DNA from: Symsagittifera roscoffensis
Taxonomy: Eukaryota > Xenacoelomorpha > Acoela > Convolutidae
DNA length: 64,000 bases
Reading direction: 5' to 3'
Assembly (NCBI RefSeq): GCF_963678635.1
Contig: NC_087064.1
Span: 44,205,159 to 44,269,158, forward strand
A model generated the notes under the pieces. It saw only the letters and a program-made list of their open reading frames with translations, did no database searches and was not told the DNA's origin. Shown piece after piece: positions 8,896 through 19,489 of this stretch (position 1 is the stretch's first letter; every line of letters begins with the position of its first letter). A program made the position numbers and the translations under genes.

Positions 8896-11811
8896 TCTCT
8901 ATTTGTCACTTCTTAATGCCTATACACTTTAACTCGATTGCTAGTGACCTTATAATTTTATTAACAATAATAATGACACAACACAATAAGTTTCACAAGA
9001 TTCTATTAAATAGTGACCACGAATCCCTGTATGTTATCAGAGTACAGTTTGTATAAAATTTATTCACACTAACCGATTATCGGTCGTAAGATTTGAAAAC
9101 TAGCACAATATGATGTTATCAGTCAATTTAAAAGATAGCTCACTACCTTACCTTACCCAATCAAAAACAAAAAAAATATACAACGACAGAATATTAATGC
9201 CTCTATGAAAAAAACGTATGTGTAGTGTACTTTTAGTCTGTCGTAGTACAATAGTCGAACTTGTCTTTTAAAGAAAAAGCTTTCCCTGCTCGGTGCTGCA
9301 CCAAACAGACAAAACTTTGAAGGCAGTAATTTTCTCAAGTGGGCGTCTATTGCACCCACCAAGTACTGTGTTACCTATCTGCCTTCGGACTGCCCGAGCT
9401 AGACCTACTAAAACCCTCAGGGCAGTCACTTTTCACAAAAACGTATTATGTTGCAATCCACACCAATGAGTCACGCTCTTTTTAATATAGACTTAGTGTC
9501 GCGAATATCCGAGTTCGGACCTGTTTTGTTTTGGTCTGGTTCTTATTGATAGGCAAGTTACCAGTGCAGTCACTGATACCTAGCCTGTGTGCTAATAACC
9601 TAATACCTCTCACTTTAGTCTTTCTTTCGCCTACCTAAGTCCTTTAATAAAATAATACCGCTCCGGATTGGCACAAATAGGACCCTTCCGGACTAACAAA
9701 ATCTAGACCTCTCCGGATTTGGACCCCTCCGAGTTAGTTAACACAAGACCCCTCCGGATTTGGACCCCTCCGAATTAGCAACTATAAGACCCCTCCGGAT
9801 TCGGACCCCTCCTAACTTGAAAAAATTTTGAACCCTCCGGATTGGGAGCCCTCCGGTTTCGCAAAAGTAGCTTTTCGGAGATTTCCTTCTTCTAACCTAT
9901 ACCCCTCCGGATACGTTCTCCGATGAAATTTTGCTTTTTCAATTAACTAGGAAGGGTATGTACTACTTTCCTAGACCCTTCCGGATTGAAGTTAAGCCTC
10001 TTATTTTACAATTCACACTAACGGTGAAGGGTCTTGTCGCTTGCCTAACTTCGGCTCGATTTAGGTTTTGCTGTGCCTTTAGCCTTCGCTTTTTGTCCAG
10101 AGCAGCCTAAAGTTACTTTATTCAACCGCTATTACCTTTTGGTAGGGGTATAAGGGCTTTTCTAAAAAAAATATTATAAAACGTGAAGGGTGTTTGCTAA
10201 AAACAATCTCAAAAAATTTTCACGCTTACTTTTTTTGCAAAATTTTGTCCCTATCAGTAAGCTCAGCTAACTCCTGATCTATTGGTACCAAAATCAACTC
10301 GATATGCCCAGTAGTTCCAAAGTTATTAACCAAAACGTCTTTTTTCTAAAGTCAAGAAATTTCTATCTTATAGGTTCCGCCTAACTTTTTCCGTAAATCT
10401 GGTCCTTTCGACCTAAAAATTATTGATCCGAGCTCAGAAGGCCTATACTCTTCTATTTCAATGCAAAAAACCCGATCTAAAACGCTTTAGTTGAAAAAAT
10501 TTGCAAAAAAACTATGCCAACTGTACCACTCCGGATTGATGAATCCACCAAATCAAACACGTTAAGTTCAATTTCTCTGCAACCGGGAAGGCTTTCGGGT
10601 AGCGGGTTTTAGAACTTGTAGATTCATTAGTGGACGTTGTCCGAACAACTATTTTTACTGTTCTAACTCAAAAATTTCAAAAAAAATTCTGAATTTTTAT
10701 GTTTGGGTTTCTCAAAAATCACGAAAATTCGGTTTTTGGTTCCAAAATAGTTCCAACCACTTCCGAACTAAACTTAACCGGTTCTATCTATTATGGTAGT
10801 GCAATTACGATGTAACACACTGATTTAGCGCTTTTTTCTCTTTCAAAAATTATCGATATCTCAAAAATCGCGACTTGTGGGGGGATCAAAATATCACTAT
10901 TTTGACCCTAAAAACCGGTCTGTTTTCGTTGTTTTTCACTGAAAAACGATATAAGACTATTAATATAGGCTATATAAGTAATAATAATAGTAATACTATA
11001 CCCCTCCGGGTTTGTTTAATATCCGCTTTAAGGTGCTTAACTCGGATATTCGCAGTTCGGTGAAGGGTCACTACAGTGCAGCACTGTCGAGCCCCCCACA
11101 GATTACTATCTTACTTTTTGTACCAAAAGGGATACAAAACTTGTTAACGATACCCAACAGTCGATTGTTGTTGTCGTTGAGCGCCTTCTTGTTGCTCCCT
11201 GTACTGCTTGCCGGATCAGTCTTCTCCCAAGACCCTTCCGAATTGAGCGCAAATCAGCTGACCCTTCCGGATTGAGCGCAATTTATCATTAACGTGCTTA
11301 AATGCTCAAATAACCCTACAGTACAAGCCTCACAAACGGGCCTCAAAATTGATCGTAACGATCCTGACTGATATAAATGCCTGTAACAACAATATATCTA
11401 TCAACAACAACGGGGGGGTCGGATCACATCCTGTCTGGGGGGATGATTTCTACTGATTTTTTACTTTTTTTTTTTTACTGTTTTTGGTTTTTTCGGTTAA
11501 TTTTTATGTTTTTTGTTTTTCTTGGGTACTGTACTACTTTTTGTTTGGTTTTACATATATCTTTAAGTGTTTTTGGTCACAAACCTCTCAGGGAACGAGG
11601 GAATGGCCGATCCCCCCACCCTTCCTGGTTCGTGAATTTTCGGTCTTAATTAAGTTAAAAAGCTATTCATGGTAATCCGGAAGGCTTCCGCGTTCCGAAC
11701 TACCCTTCCGCCCCGGCGGTTTAGGCCTATTAAGGGCGTTAATGTGAGCATCCGCTCGGCGCGGAGTGCTCGTTAACGGTTCTGCCGGTCATAATGTTAA
11801 AAAAAAAACTA
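8896..11811 (-). other. A1 5' leader (between PBS and gag)
   Basis: This is a 2.9-kb untranslated leader, with no supportable ORF. It is AT-rich with scattered copies of a TCCGGA-centred motif (ACCCCTCCGGATT and its reverse complement), densest at 9655-9935. The part from about 10500 onward is closely related to the A2 leader at 26590-27651. A poly(T)/poly(TTTTTG) stretch at about 11455-11530 (plus strand) and the following 200 bp are absent from A2. Retroelement leaders usually carry packaging and translation signals; here I can only point to the repeats and hairpin modules. Confidence 0.7.
9655..9935. repeat. Clustered CCCCTCCGGATT motif repeats in A leader
   Basis: At least eight imperfect copies of a 12-14-bp unit (GACCCCTCCGGATTTGG-like, core palindrome TCCGGA) are spaced at about 25-40 bp. 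Isolated copies recur in the rest of the leader (10528, 11003, 11231, 11266) and in the LTR (12677, 12731, 13057). Confidence 0.7.
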
Positions 11812-11827
11812 ACACCCAGGAGCGCCA
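11812..11827 (-). other. Primer-binding site of A1
   Basis: On the minus strand it reads TGGCGCTCCTGGGTGT, beginning with the TGG expected for pairing to a tRNA CCA end. It starts 12 nt after the LTR end. The same sequence occurs at the same place in B (51902-51917) and, with one change, in A2 (27624-27639). I could not identify the tRNA. Confidence 0.65.
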
Positions 11828-11839
11828 TAAAAACATCTA

Positions 11840-12571
11840 TGTAACATTCGCCCGGAAGATACATATCGACGGAAAATAAAACTAAGTCCTAAGACGACTG
11901 GCTAACGTCTAAACAGAGCCTTATATGCTTTTCACCGTCTCTACCAAGCCAGTACTTTCGGTGGTCTTTTCTAACATCGGGTCGACAAAAAAGTTACTGC
12001 TTTCGGCTTCGGTCAAAACACTCAAATTAACTTAATTACATGCAGGAATAGTGAGCTCATGGCTGGGTCTCAGTATCCCCAGACCACGAGGTCACTCCTA
12101 AAAACAGGGCTACTACTATTTATCATATTACTGTTGTTTTTGTTCAGTAGATAAAAATCATCATCTCCATCGAAGATGGATCAACCCTTTCCCCCAACTC
12201 CTAGCTTCTGTAACATTCGCCCTGAAGATACATATCGACGGAAGTAAAAACTAAGTCTTAAGACGACTGGCTAACGTCTAAACAGAGCTTTGCATGCTTT
12301 TCACCGTCTCTACCAAGCCAGTACTTTTCGGTGGTCTTTTCTAACATCGGGTCGACAAAACGTTACTGCTTTCGGCTTCGGTCAAAACACTCAAACTAAC
12401 TTAATTACATGCAGAAATAGTGAGCTCATGGCTGGGTCTCAGTATCCCCAGACCACGAGGTCACTCCTAAAAACAGGGCTACTACTTATTATATTACTAT
12501 TGTTTTTGTTCAGTAGATAAAAATCATCATCTCCATCGAAGATGGATCAACCCTTTCCCCCAACTCCTAGC
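11840..12571. repeat. 369-bp tandem duplication inside LTR-A
   Basis: Positions 11840-12208 and 12209-about 12571 are near-identical. Both start TGTAACATTCGCCC and end CCAACTCCTAGCTTC. They differ by a few substitutions and small indels. Confidence 0.85.
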
Positions 12572-12643
12572 TTCTCATCCTTATCAAAATGAATCCAGTT
12601 GTTAATTAAATTCAAATCAGGACATGACAAGAAGCTAAAAGTC

Positions 12644-12653
12644 TATATAAAAG
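12644..12653 (-). promoter_or_regulatory. Possible TATA box in LTR-A
   Basis: The TATATAAAAG/CTTTTATATA element lies about 480 nt from the LTR 5' end (minus-strand sense) and is repeated in the rearranged A2 LTR and its duplicate. Its position would fit a U3/R boundary. Its near-symmetry leaves the direction open. Confidence 0.35.
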
Positions 12654-12676
12654 AATAAAAGTCTCTGTTCCGAAAC

Positions 12677-12741
12677 CCTTCCGGATTCTTGAATCCACTG
12701 AATCAAGCTCGTTAATCTTGATTTCTTCTTAATCCGGAAGG
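12677..12741. other. Inverted-repeat module CCTTCCGGATT…AATCCGGAAGG in LTR-A
   Basis: Perfect 11-bp arms at 12677-12687 and 12731-12741 enclose a 43-nt loop. A related module with the same loop order is in the leaders at about 10530-10600 and 26640-26712. It is a candidate structured RNA or DNA signal. Confidence 0.6.
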
Positions 12742-12776
12742 CTGTCTTCCACCCTTCACCGTTGTCTGCAACAGCC

Positions 12777-12808
12777 TTGCAACTATTGTAGCGACACAAT
12801 AGTTGCAA
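12777..12808. other. Perfect 13-bp hairpin in LTR-A
   Basis: The arms TTGCAACTATTGT (12777-12789) and ACAATAGTTGCAA (12796-12808) flank a 6-nt loop. It is conserved exactly at 28514-28545 and 53211-53242. The role is unknown; a structured RNA in R/U3 or a protein-binding site are possible. Confidence 0.7.
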
Positions 12809-13128
12809 CTCGGAGTGTTCACTGCTATTCCTGCAATCTGCTATTGTTTTTTCTCACAATTTTTGTACTTATCGTCCGCGCAACTAATGTTGTTCTGTTT
12901 TTCTTAGTTCTTTTTGCTAAAATGGCCGTTTCTGACGTTTCTCAGAAATGTTACGTAATCACTTCGAAAATTTAAAAATTAGCAATTCCCGAATCCTTTA
13001 ACCTTCACATTTTGTTCAATCGTTCAAATAACGTTCTTAATTCTTAATAATCACCAATCCGGAAGGCTCGCTCCAAAAAGTCGAATTCTGCAGAGATTGC
13101 ATTTTGGCCATTCTGGTCGAATGTCACA

Positions 13129-13140
13129 TACTCCCCGGAC
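13129..13140 (-). other. Polypurine-tract-like sequence next to the A2 3' LTR
   Basis: The minus strand reads GTCCGGGGAGTA directly against the LTR start TGTGAC. The same 12 bases abut the 3' LTR of element B (30754-30765), which supports a role as the plus-strand primer site. Confidence 0.65.
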
Positions 13141-13948
13141 AGTCCGGTCAATGTCCTCATTGAATCACTTAATGTTCGTAAAATAGATACAGTGTCATCG
13201 AACAGAATTTACAAAATGCACGAAATTACCTTTATCCACGTCACATCGACTCACTACAGAACACAAATGGCATCATACTACATCACTATAGCCTTCAAAT
13301 TCTTTCATTAATCTGCACCTTGAGGATATGACTTAAGATAAAACATATTTTCTGACTTCCAATGCCAATGTCCTGATTTAAACTTTTTCTCTTAGATTTA
13401 AATGGTGTTGGCTTGCAGGACAGTCCTGCCAACCAACAAGCTAAAATTATCCCACTATGCTTCTCCCTTCGGAAATCTTGCTTGTTATTGTCCTGAATAC
13501 TAAATTAAGAAACTCTGTGGTTAGCAAGAACAATGAAACAATCTCCCTCTTCGAGAGATTACTCAAGACTTCCATGTCACCACAAAGTGATCAGTTCTCC
13601 TAGCTGATTAAAAACAGTCATGCAGGCTGGAATATTTAAATATACTCCTTCACTTGAGCCTTTCTAAATAAATAGTAAGTTAGTGTCTCTAAAGCCACTC
13701 GACTAAAATCAAAGTGCAAATTTATAAATGCAACAATTTCAAAACTCAACTAAATGTTTCAGTTTTCAATTACAACTTGGTTGCTTGGTTTCTCACTTGA
13801 GTTTTTTCACACACATAAAACAATTCTGAGTTTTAGCTTTTTCTTCATTACTCCTTTGTTCTCTTCTTCTTTCGTCGTTTAGAAGTTCTAAAACTTCTAA
13901 ATTCTTCTAATTTTTGTCTCTTTTTCCATCTTGCTTTTCGGTCATTCG
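13129..13948 (-). other. A2 3' untranslated region
   Basis: This is 820 bp between the ORF2 stop and the LTR. It is AT-rich, with no ORF or repeat that I can support other than the polypurine-like start. The first about 40 bp resemble the start of the 3' UTR of element B. Confidence 0.6.
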
Positions 13949-16900
13949 TCAATGCTCCATTTCTTCCTCCTGTGATACTGACTCTGCACTCTCAGTCTCC
14001 GTATCTTGTAACACGTCGTTAGCAATCCTGACGCTGCTGGAAGCCGTCCTCCAACACCTCTGCTCTTCCACCCTCTGTTTACAACAAGGTAGGGGATCCA
14101 TGTTAGATTCTCTGTTCCTGCAGAAGCTGTTGTGGAGACACAACGTCACGTTTCTCTCCAATTCTTCCTTTAACATCTCTGCCTTCTCCTTTCCACTACG
14201 TTCACTCGTCCTGGAAATTCTCTTCACAGCGGTGGTCACTGCATTCCGATGAGTCACGAGAGCTCGCTTAAAAGCTCCTGCTCCAATGTCCAGCTGATAT
14301 TCACTGTACACCCTGCCGTGCTTCGACATATGCTTTTTCGCATACTCGTACAACCATGCAGTCATGTTAGCTCTGAACCATGGCATCAATCGTTTTCTTG
14401 CCCATATCTTCTTCACTTCCATCGGAATGTTTAGAATTTTGCACATTGTCTCAAAAAGATCTAAATCTTTTAGACAATCTAACTTCCGCAACCGTTCTCT
14501 TGTCGGTGCCTCCTGTCTGTTATTTTCTCTCACATGAGCTTCCAGCCATCGTATCGCCATCATAACTCCCACTATCACTATTGTTATGGGCTGTGATGAA
14601 TCTGGTAAACCCATGGAGAGCAGTTCTCCAGAGTCCCAGATCACCATCAGATTACTACGCTTGGGATACCACCAGGTCTGCAGCAAGCAGTGGCAAGGAA
14701 ACTCGTCATGCGTCAACATGATGCTCCTCCAATTACGTTTTCCCGAAGCTTCCAGCAATGGTTCCACTTCCATCATCACTCGGTGGACTTCATCATTCTC
14801 ATCTACTGCATTGTAATCTGTGACAGTTGATCCTCTCTGTTTCTGCCTCTCAAAGTCACTGAAGTTCCCGCTCACATATCCCATGAACTTCTTTCCTAGT
14901 ATTGACTCCAATTCTTCTTTGGTTCTCTCTGGAACTGCTGAGAACATCTTACATAGCAACTCGTATGAATTCTCGGACATTCTCGCCAGTCTCACACACT
15001 TCGACACTGAGAAGGCTTGATCCACAATCGTTCTTGTACTCTTCACGTCCACAGCTACGAAATGTACAGGGTATCTGCTCTTGCACATTGGAGCCAATGT
15101 TGAACCCACCAAATATCGTGCTCCTGATGGTCTACAATAAGTCTCACTGTGTCTGATGTTCATTTCCGTCTCGATTGCTTCCCTCCATTTTCCTATGTAT
15201 TTCTGCTCAGTCTGCAGAACTCCTGGGAATACTTCTACACTGATGGTTGTGACCATCTCATGTTTCTGTTCTAGATTCAATAGTGACTCTAAAGAACCAA
15301 ACATGCTGTAGAATCCTAGTGCAGTCACTAGGTTCACATCGGTTCCTTCATGGCAATCTGCTATCAGTTCCGTTTCTGTTCTTGCTTTCATCACTGCATT
15401 TCCAAACAATACCGTCAATTGCTTGTGTTGTTTTTCCAGGGTCTTCACACAGTCCATATCTCCACAAACGTGACTCTCCAGTCCACAGACTTCCGCCAGA
15501 CAGCTACCAAGTTTAACCCAGTCTTCTGGTCCCCAGCCAAGCAACTCCACTTTATCTTCTCCGTTGCTCTTAGAGGCCGTTATCATCACATTATATATGA
15601 TATTGAGATCACGCAGGTTACAGTCTGCATTCAGTTCCCTCTGCACGTCTTGTGTCGCTCGCAATATCGAGTCAGCGTTGGGACTAGGACAACATGATGG
15701 CCTCATCAATTCCCACACTGCCATCAAGCTCGTCCTCAGTATTTCATCTGAGAATCCCAACCCAAACTCCACTCTTTTAGCAGATTTTGGTACTGAAGGT
15801 GCAGTCACCTCTTCTTCCAAGACCAGTCCCAATTTGGCCTGTGGGTTGTTAACGCTTTTAATCGTTACAATTCTGGACGTCCAGAATCTTAGCAACACCG
15901 CCTGCTCATAATCGAAGAAGCAATCGCGTATGTCTTCACTCAGGAAAGGGTTGTACGGGATCCCTATGATCCCGGATACATAGCCATACGATTTCTTCTT
16001 GATCGGTCCACAGTATTCACTGGATTTCGGCAATGCTCCCATAGATTCTTTAGTGAGTCTCAGCTCCTTGTTTGAGAATCTCCTGATTTCGTCTATCTTT
16101 TTCATGGGTTCCAATTCCTCAGGTTCTTTCATGTTCACCTTCATCGGTTTACTTTGCTGCATATCCAGCAGTGCTAGCAAGAATAAGGCTTTCGTTCGCT
16201 CATCGCCTTCCTTCAACATTTTAACACAGGTGTTTAATGCAGGTACTGAAATCTGCTCTATCAGGAATCGAATGAAACAGAGAGCGTCTCTCCGCTTCGC
16301 ACACGCTACTGCTGCGCCCTCCTGGACTATCAGATCCCTCAGGTTCGTCATAAGGAAAACCTTCTCCTCTTTTGATCTCTTCCTTTCTTCTGAATCATAT
16401 TCTTCGCGATTCAGTCCCATCATGCACCAGGCGAACCTGAGTTGCAACTCTGTTCTTACGTAAGGTACTGCCACGAGAGCATGTATTCTTGGCGTAGTCC
16501 TCATTTCTTCTTCGAAATACCTTAATACTACTGCTTTCCATGGAAGGCTCACCAACTGCTCTATCGTTTCTGCTTGTATGTCGGACGACGCTAAAGTCCC
16601 GTACGCCTTCTGCTTGAGGGTGGTGCCTTGCAACATCGTTTCCAGATAACCCTCCATGGCTTTCCCATCTTCCAGGGCCATTAAATACCCTCTAGCCGAG
16701 TTTCGGTATTCTAACATCTCCATGTATCCACCGGTGGGTTCATCTATCGACACAGTCTCCGACACTGTTAGTCGGTTATATTCCACTGGTATTAGTTGTC
16801 CTGCGACACTTCCCTTTCCATGATTCATGGGAGATGGCTTGAAGTCTTTCATTGTGCTCTCTCCACATTGACTGAGTATTTCCATTTCTAAGGTTGCTCC

Positions 16901-18028
16901 AGTCAGAGTGCGGTCACTCCTTTTGGATTTATAACCTGTTGACTTTATCCCCGCCATGAGAATGGGTGGCACCATCGCTATATCAGTTAACATTTTATCT
17001 GTGCCAGACAGTTGATAATCACCTTGCCCCAAATCCATGACCTCCTCAACTCGTTTCCTTTTCGCTGAATTACCAGCTTTCATCGATATTTCTGAATCCA
17101 CCTTCGTCTTTCCAACTCTCCTCGGCATCACTCTGCTGCCTAACTTCATTTTCATCGCATTGATTTTATCAATCACCAATTTTGATCGCATCGTCCCTCT
17201 CCTGGTTCTTGACAGATACACCACCTCTCCTTTATCATCCTGCGGTGTCATCTTGATGGGAGAATTCGCTTCACTTTCATCAGTGGCCGAGTCGATCAAC
17301 AACTCACTCAGTCTCCCTTCACAATCATCAAGCTTGTCAAGTACTTCTCTCATCAAGGGTTGGTTGAGACCCGTTTTCAGAATGGACTGGGTCCCATAGC
17401 TTTGAACCACGGTCCAGACTTCTTCCATAAACGCCACTCTGTCCAGTTTGCATCCCGTCCTACCCTCGTGGTCTCGGTGATGTACTTCCCATTCTTCTTC
17501 GGGCAGCGTTCCCAAGAAAGGTACTCTGGCTGAGGCCTCTATTCTTCTCCTCCGAGGAGATTCCATGAGGATTCTTTGGTCGTTATTTCTTGAATTGCCA
17601 GGAGAGCTGCTCTCCGGCAAATTCCGTTTCATTTCCATAAAGGCTGACGGAGGCTCCAGTGTCGAGATGCCTTCATCCGCTGGCTCAGTCGTTTCCAACG
17701 TATCTGCATTATTCTCAAGATCACTGAAGATATTGAAATCCAGGCTGGATGTTCCTCCTATCGATGCCCTGTCGTCTTCCCCACCCACTTGATCTTGTTG
17801 CATGGGTTCTTCGGTTTGACGGCTTCCACCCTGTCCGTCATCTCCTTCTGACTTATCCTTGTTCGAGCTCGACGGTCCTTGTTCGTCATTGTCGGCTTCT
17901 TCCTGGAATCTCGGTATGAGCAATGTACCGGCCGATTTATCTTCCTCTTCTCCATGGACCACTTTGATTTCTTTGCAGCCGAAGGGTGCTAGGAAAGTTC
18001 TCGTCTGCAATATTCCTCCCATTTTCAT
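13949..18028 (-). CDS. A2 ORF2, C-terminal part (1359 codons)
   Basis: This is the C-terminal part of the giant second ORF of family A, of unknown function and conserved in element B (roughly residues 1590-2541 of B ORF2 and its 434-residue continuation). Visible features are an acidic, Ser/Glu-rich disordered N-terminal region (about residues 30-170) and a long helical, charged middle. A conserved C-x4-H-x-C-x4-C motif (CGLESHVCGDMDC) follows, then the conserved segments AFSVSKCVRLARMS, CHCLLQTWWYP and LVTHRNAVTT. The frame is open throughout and spans the point where B has a frameshift. Its ATG overlaps the stop of the upstream piece (ATGA, 18025-18028). In B the region is one frame, so a frameshift is the simplest explanation, though reinitiation is possible. 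Confidence 0.7.
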   Translation of the reverse strand: MKMGGILQTRTFLAPFGCKEIKVVHGEEEDKSAGTLLIPRFQEEADNDEQGPSSSNKDKSEGDDGQGGSRQTEEPMQQDQVGGEDDRASIGGTSSLDFNIFSDLENNADTLETTEPADEGISTLEPPSAFMEMKRNLPESSSPGNSRNNDQRILMESPRRRRIEASARVPFLGTLPEEEWEVHHRDHEGRTGCKLDRVAFMEEVWTVVQSYGTQSILKTGLNQPLMREVLDKLDDCEGRLSELLIDSATDESEANSPIKMTPQDDKGEVVYLSRTRRGTMRSKLVIDKINAMKMKLGSRVMPRRVGKTKVDSEISMKAGNSAKRKRVEEVMDLGQGDYQLSGTDKMLTDIAMVPPILMAGIKSTGYKSKRSDRTLTGATLEMEILSQCGESTMKDFKPSPMNHGKGSVAGQLIPVEYNRLTVSETVSIDEPTGGYMEMLEYRNSARGYLMALEDGKAMEGYLETMLQGTTLKQKAYGTLASSDIQAETIEQLVSLPWKAVVLRYFEEEMRTTPRIHALVAVPYVRTELQLRFAWCMMGLNREEYDSEERKRSKEEKVFLMTNLRDLIVQEGAAVACAKRRDALCFIRFLIEQISVPALNTCVKMLKEGDERTKALFLLALLDMQQSKPMKVNMKEPEELEPMKKIDEIRRFSNKELRLTKESMGALPKSSEYCGPIKKKSYGYVSGIIGIPYNPFLSEDIRDCFFDYEQAVLLRFWTSRIVTIKSVNNPQAKLGLVLEEEVTAPSVPKSAKRVEFGLGFSDEILRTSLMAVWELMRPSCCPSPNADSILRATQDVQRELNADCNLRDLNIIYNVMITASKSNGEDKVELLGWGPEDWVKLGSCLAEVCGLESHVCGDMDCVKTLEKQHKQLTVLFGNAVMKARTETELIADCHEGTDVNLVTALGFYSMFGSLESLLNLEQKHEMVTTISVEVFPGVLQTEQKYIGKWREAIETEMNIRHSETYCRPSGARYLVGSTLAPMCKSRYPVHFVAVDVKSTRTIVDQAFSVSKCVRLARMSENSYELLCKMFSAVPERTKEELESILGKKFMGYVSGNFSDFERQKQRGSTVTDYNAVDENDEVHRVMMEVEPLLEASGKRNWRSIMLTHDEFPCHCLLQTWWYPKRSNLMVIWDSGELLSMGLPDSSQPITIVIVGVMMAIRWLEAHVRENNRQEAPTRERLRKLDCLKDLDLFETMCKILNIPMEVKKIWARKRLMPWFRANMTAWLYEYAKKHMSKHGRVYSEYQLDIGAGAFKRALVTHRNAVTTAVKRISRTSERSGKEKAEMLKEELERNVTLCLHNSFCRNRESNMDPLPCCKQRVEEQRCWRTASSSVRIANDVLQDTETESAESVSQEEEMEH

Positions 18029-19074
18029 CTCCTTTTCACACTGGTCAGGATTAATGAGGCTTCAGGCAATTCGGTCCTGCCTTTCATCCTCATCGGAGCT
18101 AAGCCTAATTCTTTCCATTCCTCATCAAATCTTCCAGGCTTGGGAGTCGCGGCGTTGCTTATTCGCCTTCTCGTCGCTTGGTCCGTGTATGCAAATCGTG
18201 TGTACTGTAACACGGCGGCATTTCTCCCTACAAAGTATGGATCCATCGTTCCCACAAAATTCCCTACTCTCCTTTCATTGGCTTCGAATGCTCCCAATCT
18301 AGGAGTCTGTACCACGGAGACTGCTCCGAGCAACATCCTTCTTATCAGAGGGAATTCAGGGATTGCCTCCGGCAGCCTCTTGTAATCGCCCCAGTCCTTC
18401 GTCTCTTCTCTCACTTTGTGATATGCTGCAGTGAGACGAGGCACTCTGGTTATTTCACCATTCGTTTTATCATAGGGTCTCAGATTCCAAAGCTTTGGAA
18501 ACACTTCGATGTGTCCTCTTTCTACTTCTCCCATACGATCACGGAAGTGATCGTCAAAATTGATGACTGTCATCTCTGGCTCCAATATTTTCGCAAATAA
18601 CAGATCTTCACTCATGAGCTCCCGCAATGTGTGCTGCTCACACCAGTTCAGTGTACTACCGTCCACTGCCGATATGAGGTTCAGGTGCAGCACCGACCTC
18701 CTATATGCTTCCACCTTAACGTCAGGGAACGCAAACGTGACTGCTGGTCCATTGATCACTGTCACGAACTCCGTGACTCCTCTGATCAACGCCAAGGGAT
18801 CGGTTCTCATAGCCAAACTCAGGTCGGTTAACAGCGGCATGCCCCCCACATGTCGTCTAACATCTTCCTCTCTTTCAATCGTCTCGTCTTCTCCCGTTCC
18901 AAAGCGATTTTGTTGTAAGAGATACTGGATAAGAGTGTGTCTCAGGTCTCTTATATTGTTCCACGAGTCCGTGGATTTCTTCATATCCAAGTTCCTCACT
19001 CTCTCTCTCATCTGCTCTGGACAACGTGCCAGTTTCATCAGTCCTCCCAAATTTCCGTGGGTAATTGCAATCAA
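18025..19074 (-). pseudogene. A2 ORF2, central part
   Basis: This is a 349-codon piece aligned by eye with about residues 1255-1575 of B ORF2. Shared segments include LLTDLSLAMRTDPLALIRG, GPAVTFAFPD, LNLISAVDGSTLNWC and FPLIRRMLLG. The conserved pattern of hydrophobic strands and paired Trp-Cys residues suggests a folded domain, which I do not recognise. It ends in a TGA overlapping the next ATG. Upstream it is separated by a frameshift near 19074-19110. Confidence 0.65.
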
Positions 19075-19107
19075 TGTCAGAAGTCCGTCTAGCCGCAGGT
19101 TCTGGAT

Positions 19108-19410
19108 TCAATCGGTTAGCAGTATCGCCGGTCCTTTCACGAAACTTTCTGCTCCGAATGTCACGAACAAGGCTATTAGTTCCACTACTGCTTGGAGGAA
19201 TTCTTTTATCAAGTAGTGCGAGACTTTCGGGTAAACTTTTGCCAAGAAGGACGCGGTCCATCCGGCTCCCAACCCTTCTAGCATGCTGTCTGTCCTTTCA
19301 AAGCCCTCCTGTCCTTTCACTTCCTGGGTCCAGAAGGTTTCCAGAGTAATCTGACCTATCCTGTTCACAAATTCAGCGGTCTTTTCTCCGGCATTTTCCG
19401 CCAGGTTCAC
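19108..19410 (-). pseudogene. A2 ORF2, hydrophobic segment
   Basis: This is a 100-residue piece matching about residues 1120-1240 of B ORF2. It contains a hydrophobic stretch (FLQAVVELIALFVTFGAESF) equivalent to EILGMPISLLLALYLVYPRY in B, which could be membrane-associated. Both ends are frame breaks. Confidence 0.6.
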
Positions 19411-19489
19411 CTACTTCAACAAGTAGGTGTGTATCTTTGTGATCATCACGGGGCCTTGCTCAAAAGCATCTGCATCCAATGCCGCTACT

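Larger units (their letters stand above)
1..13128 (-). mobile_element. LTR/Gypsy element A1 (5' part, cut by window edge)
   Basis: This is the 5' portion of a giant Ty3/Gypsy-type retrotransposon read on the minus strand. In transcription order it has an LTR (11840-13128), a primer-binding site (11812-11827), a long non-coding leader (8896-11811), gag (8895-2539, interrupted by a LINE at 4337-8347), protease, and RT running off the window at position 1. The order gag-protease-RT and the YVDD RT motif place it in Ty3/Gypsy. Several frameshifts, an in-frame TAA and internal deletions relative to element B show a decayed copy. Any ORF2 and 3' LTR would lie left of the window. The LTR is apparently shared with element A2. 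Confidence 0.85.
11840..13128 (-). repeat. LTR of family A, shared by A1 (5') and A2 (3'), with internal duplication
   Basis: On the minus strand it begins TGTGACATTC at 13128 and ends CGAATGTTACA, the TG...CA termini of an LTR. To its left is the A1 primer-binding site, and to its right is a polypurine-like tract (13129-13140) and the 3' end of A2. This means a single LTR joins two elements. The left 369 bp (11840-12208) is a tandem copy of 12209 onward, so the single-copy LTR would be 12209-13128 (920 bp). Related LTR sequence is at 27652-28867. Confidence 0.8.

Noticed and set aside
12290-12520. Plus-strand 76-codon frame, also found at 27733-27963
   Set aside because: It lies inside LTR-A and is repeated only because the LTR is repeated; there is no coding signature and the other copy at 11840-12208 is broken.
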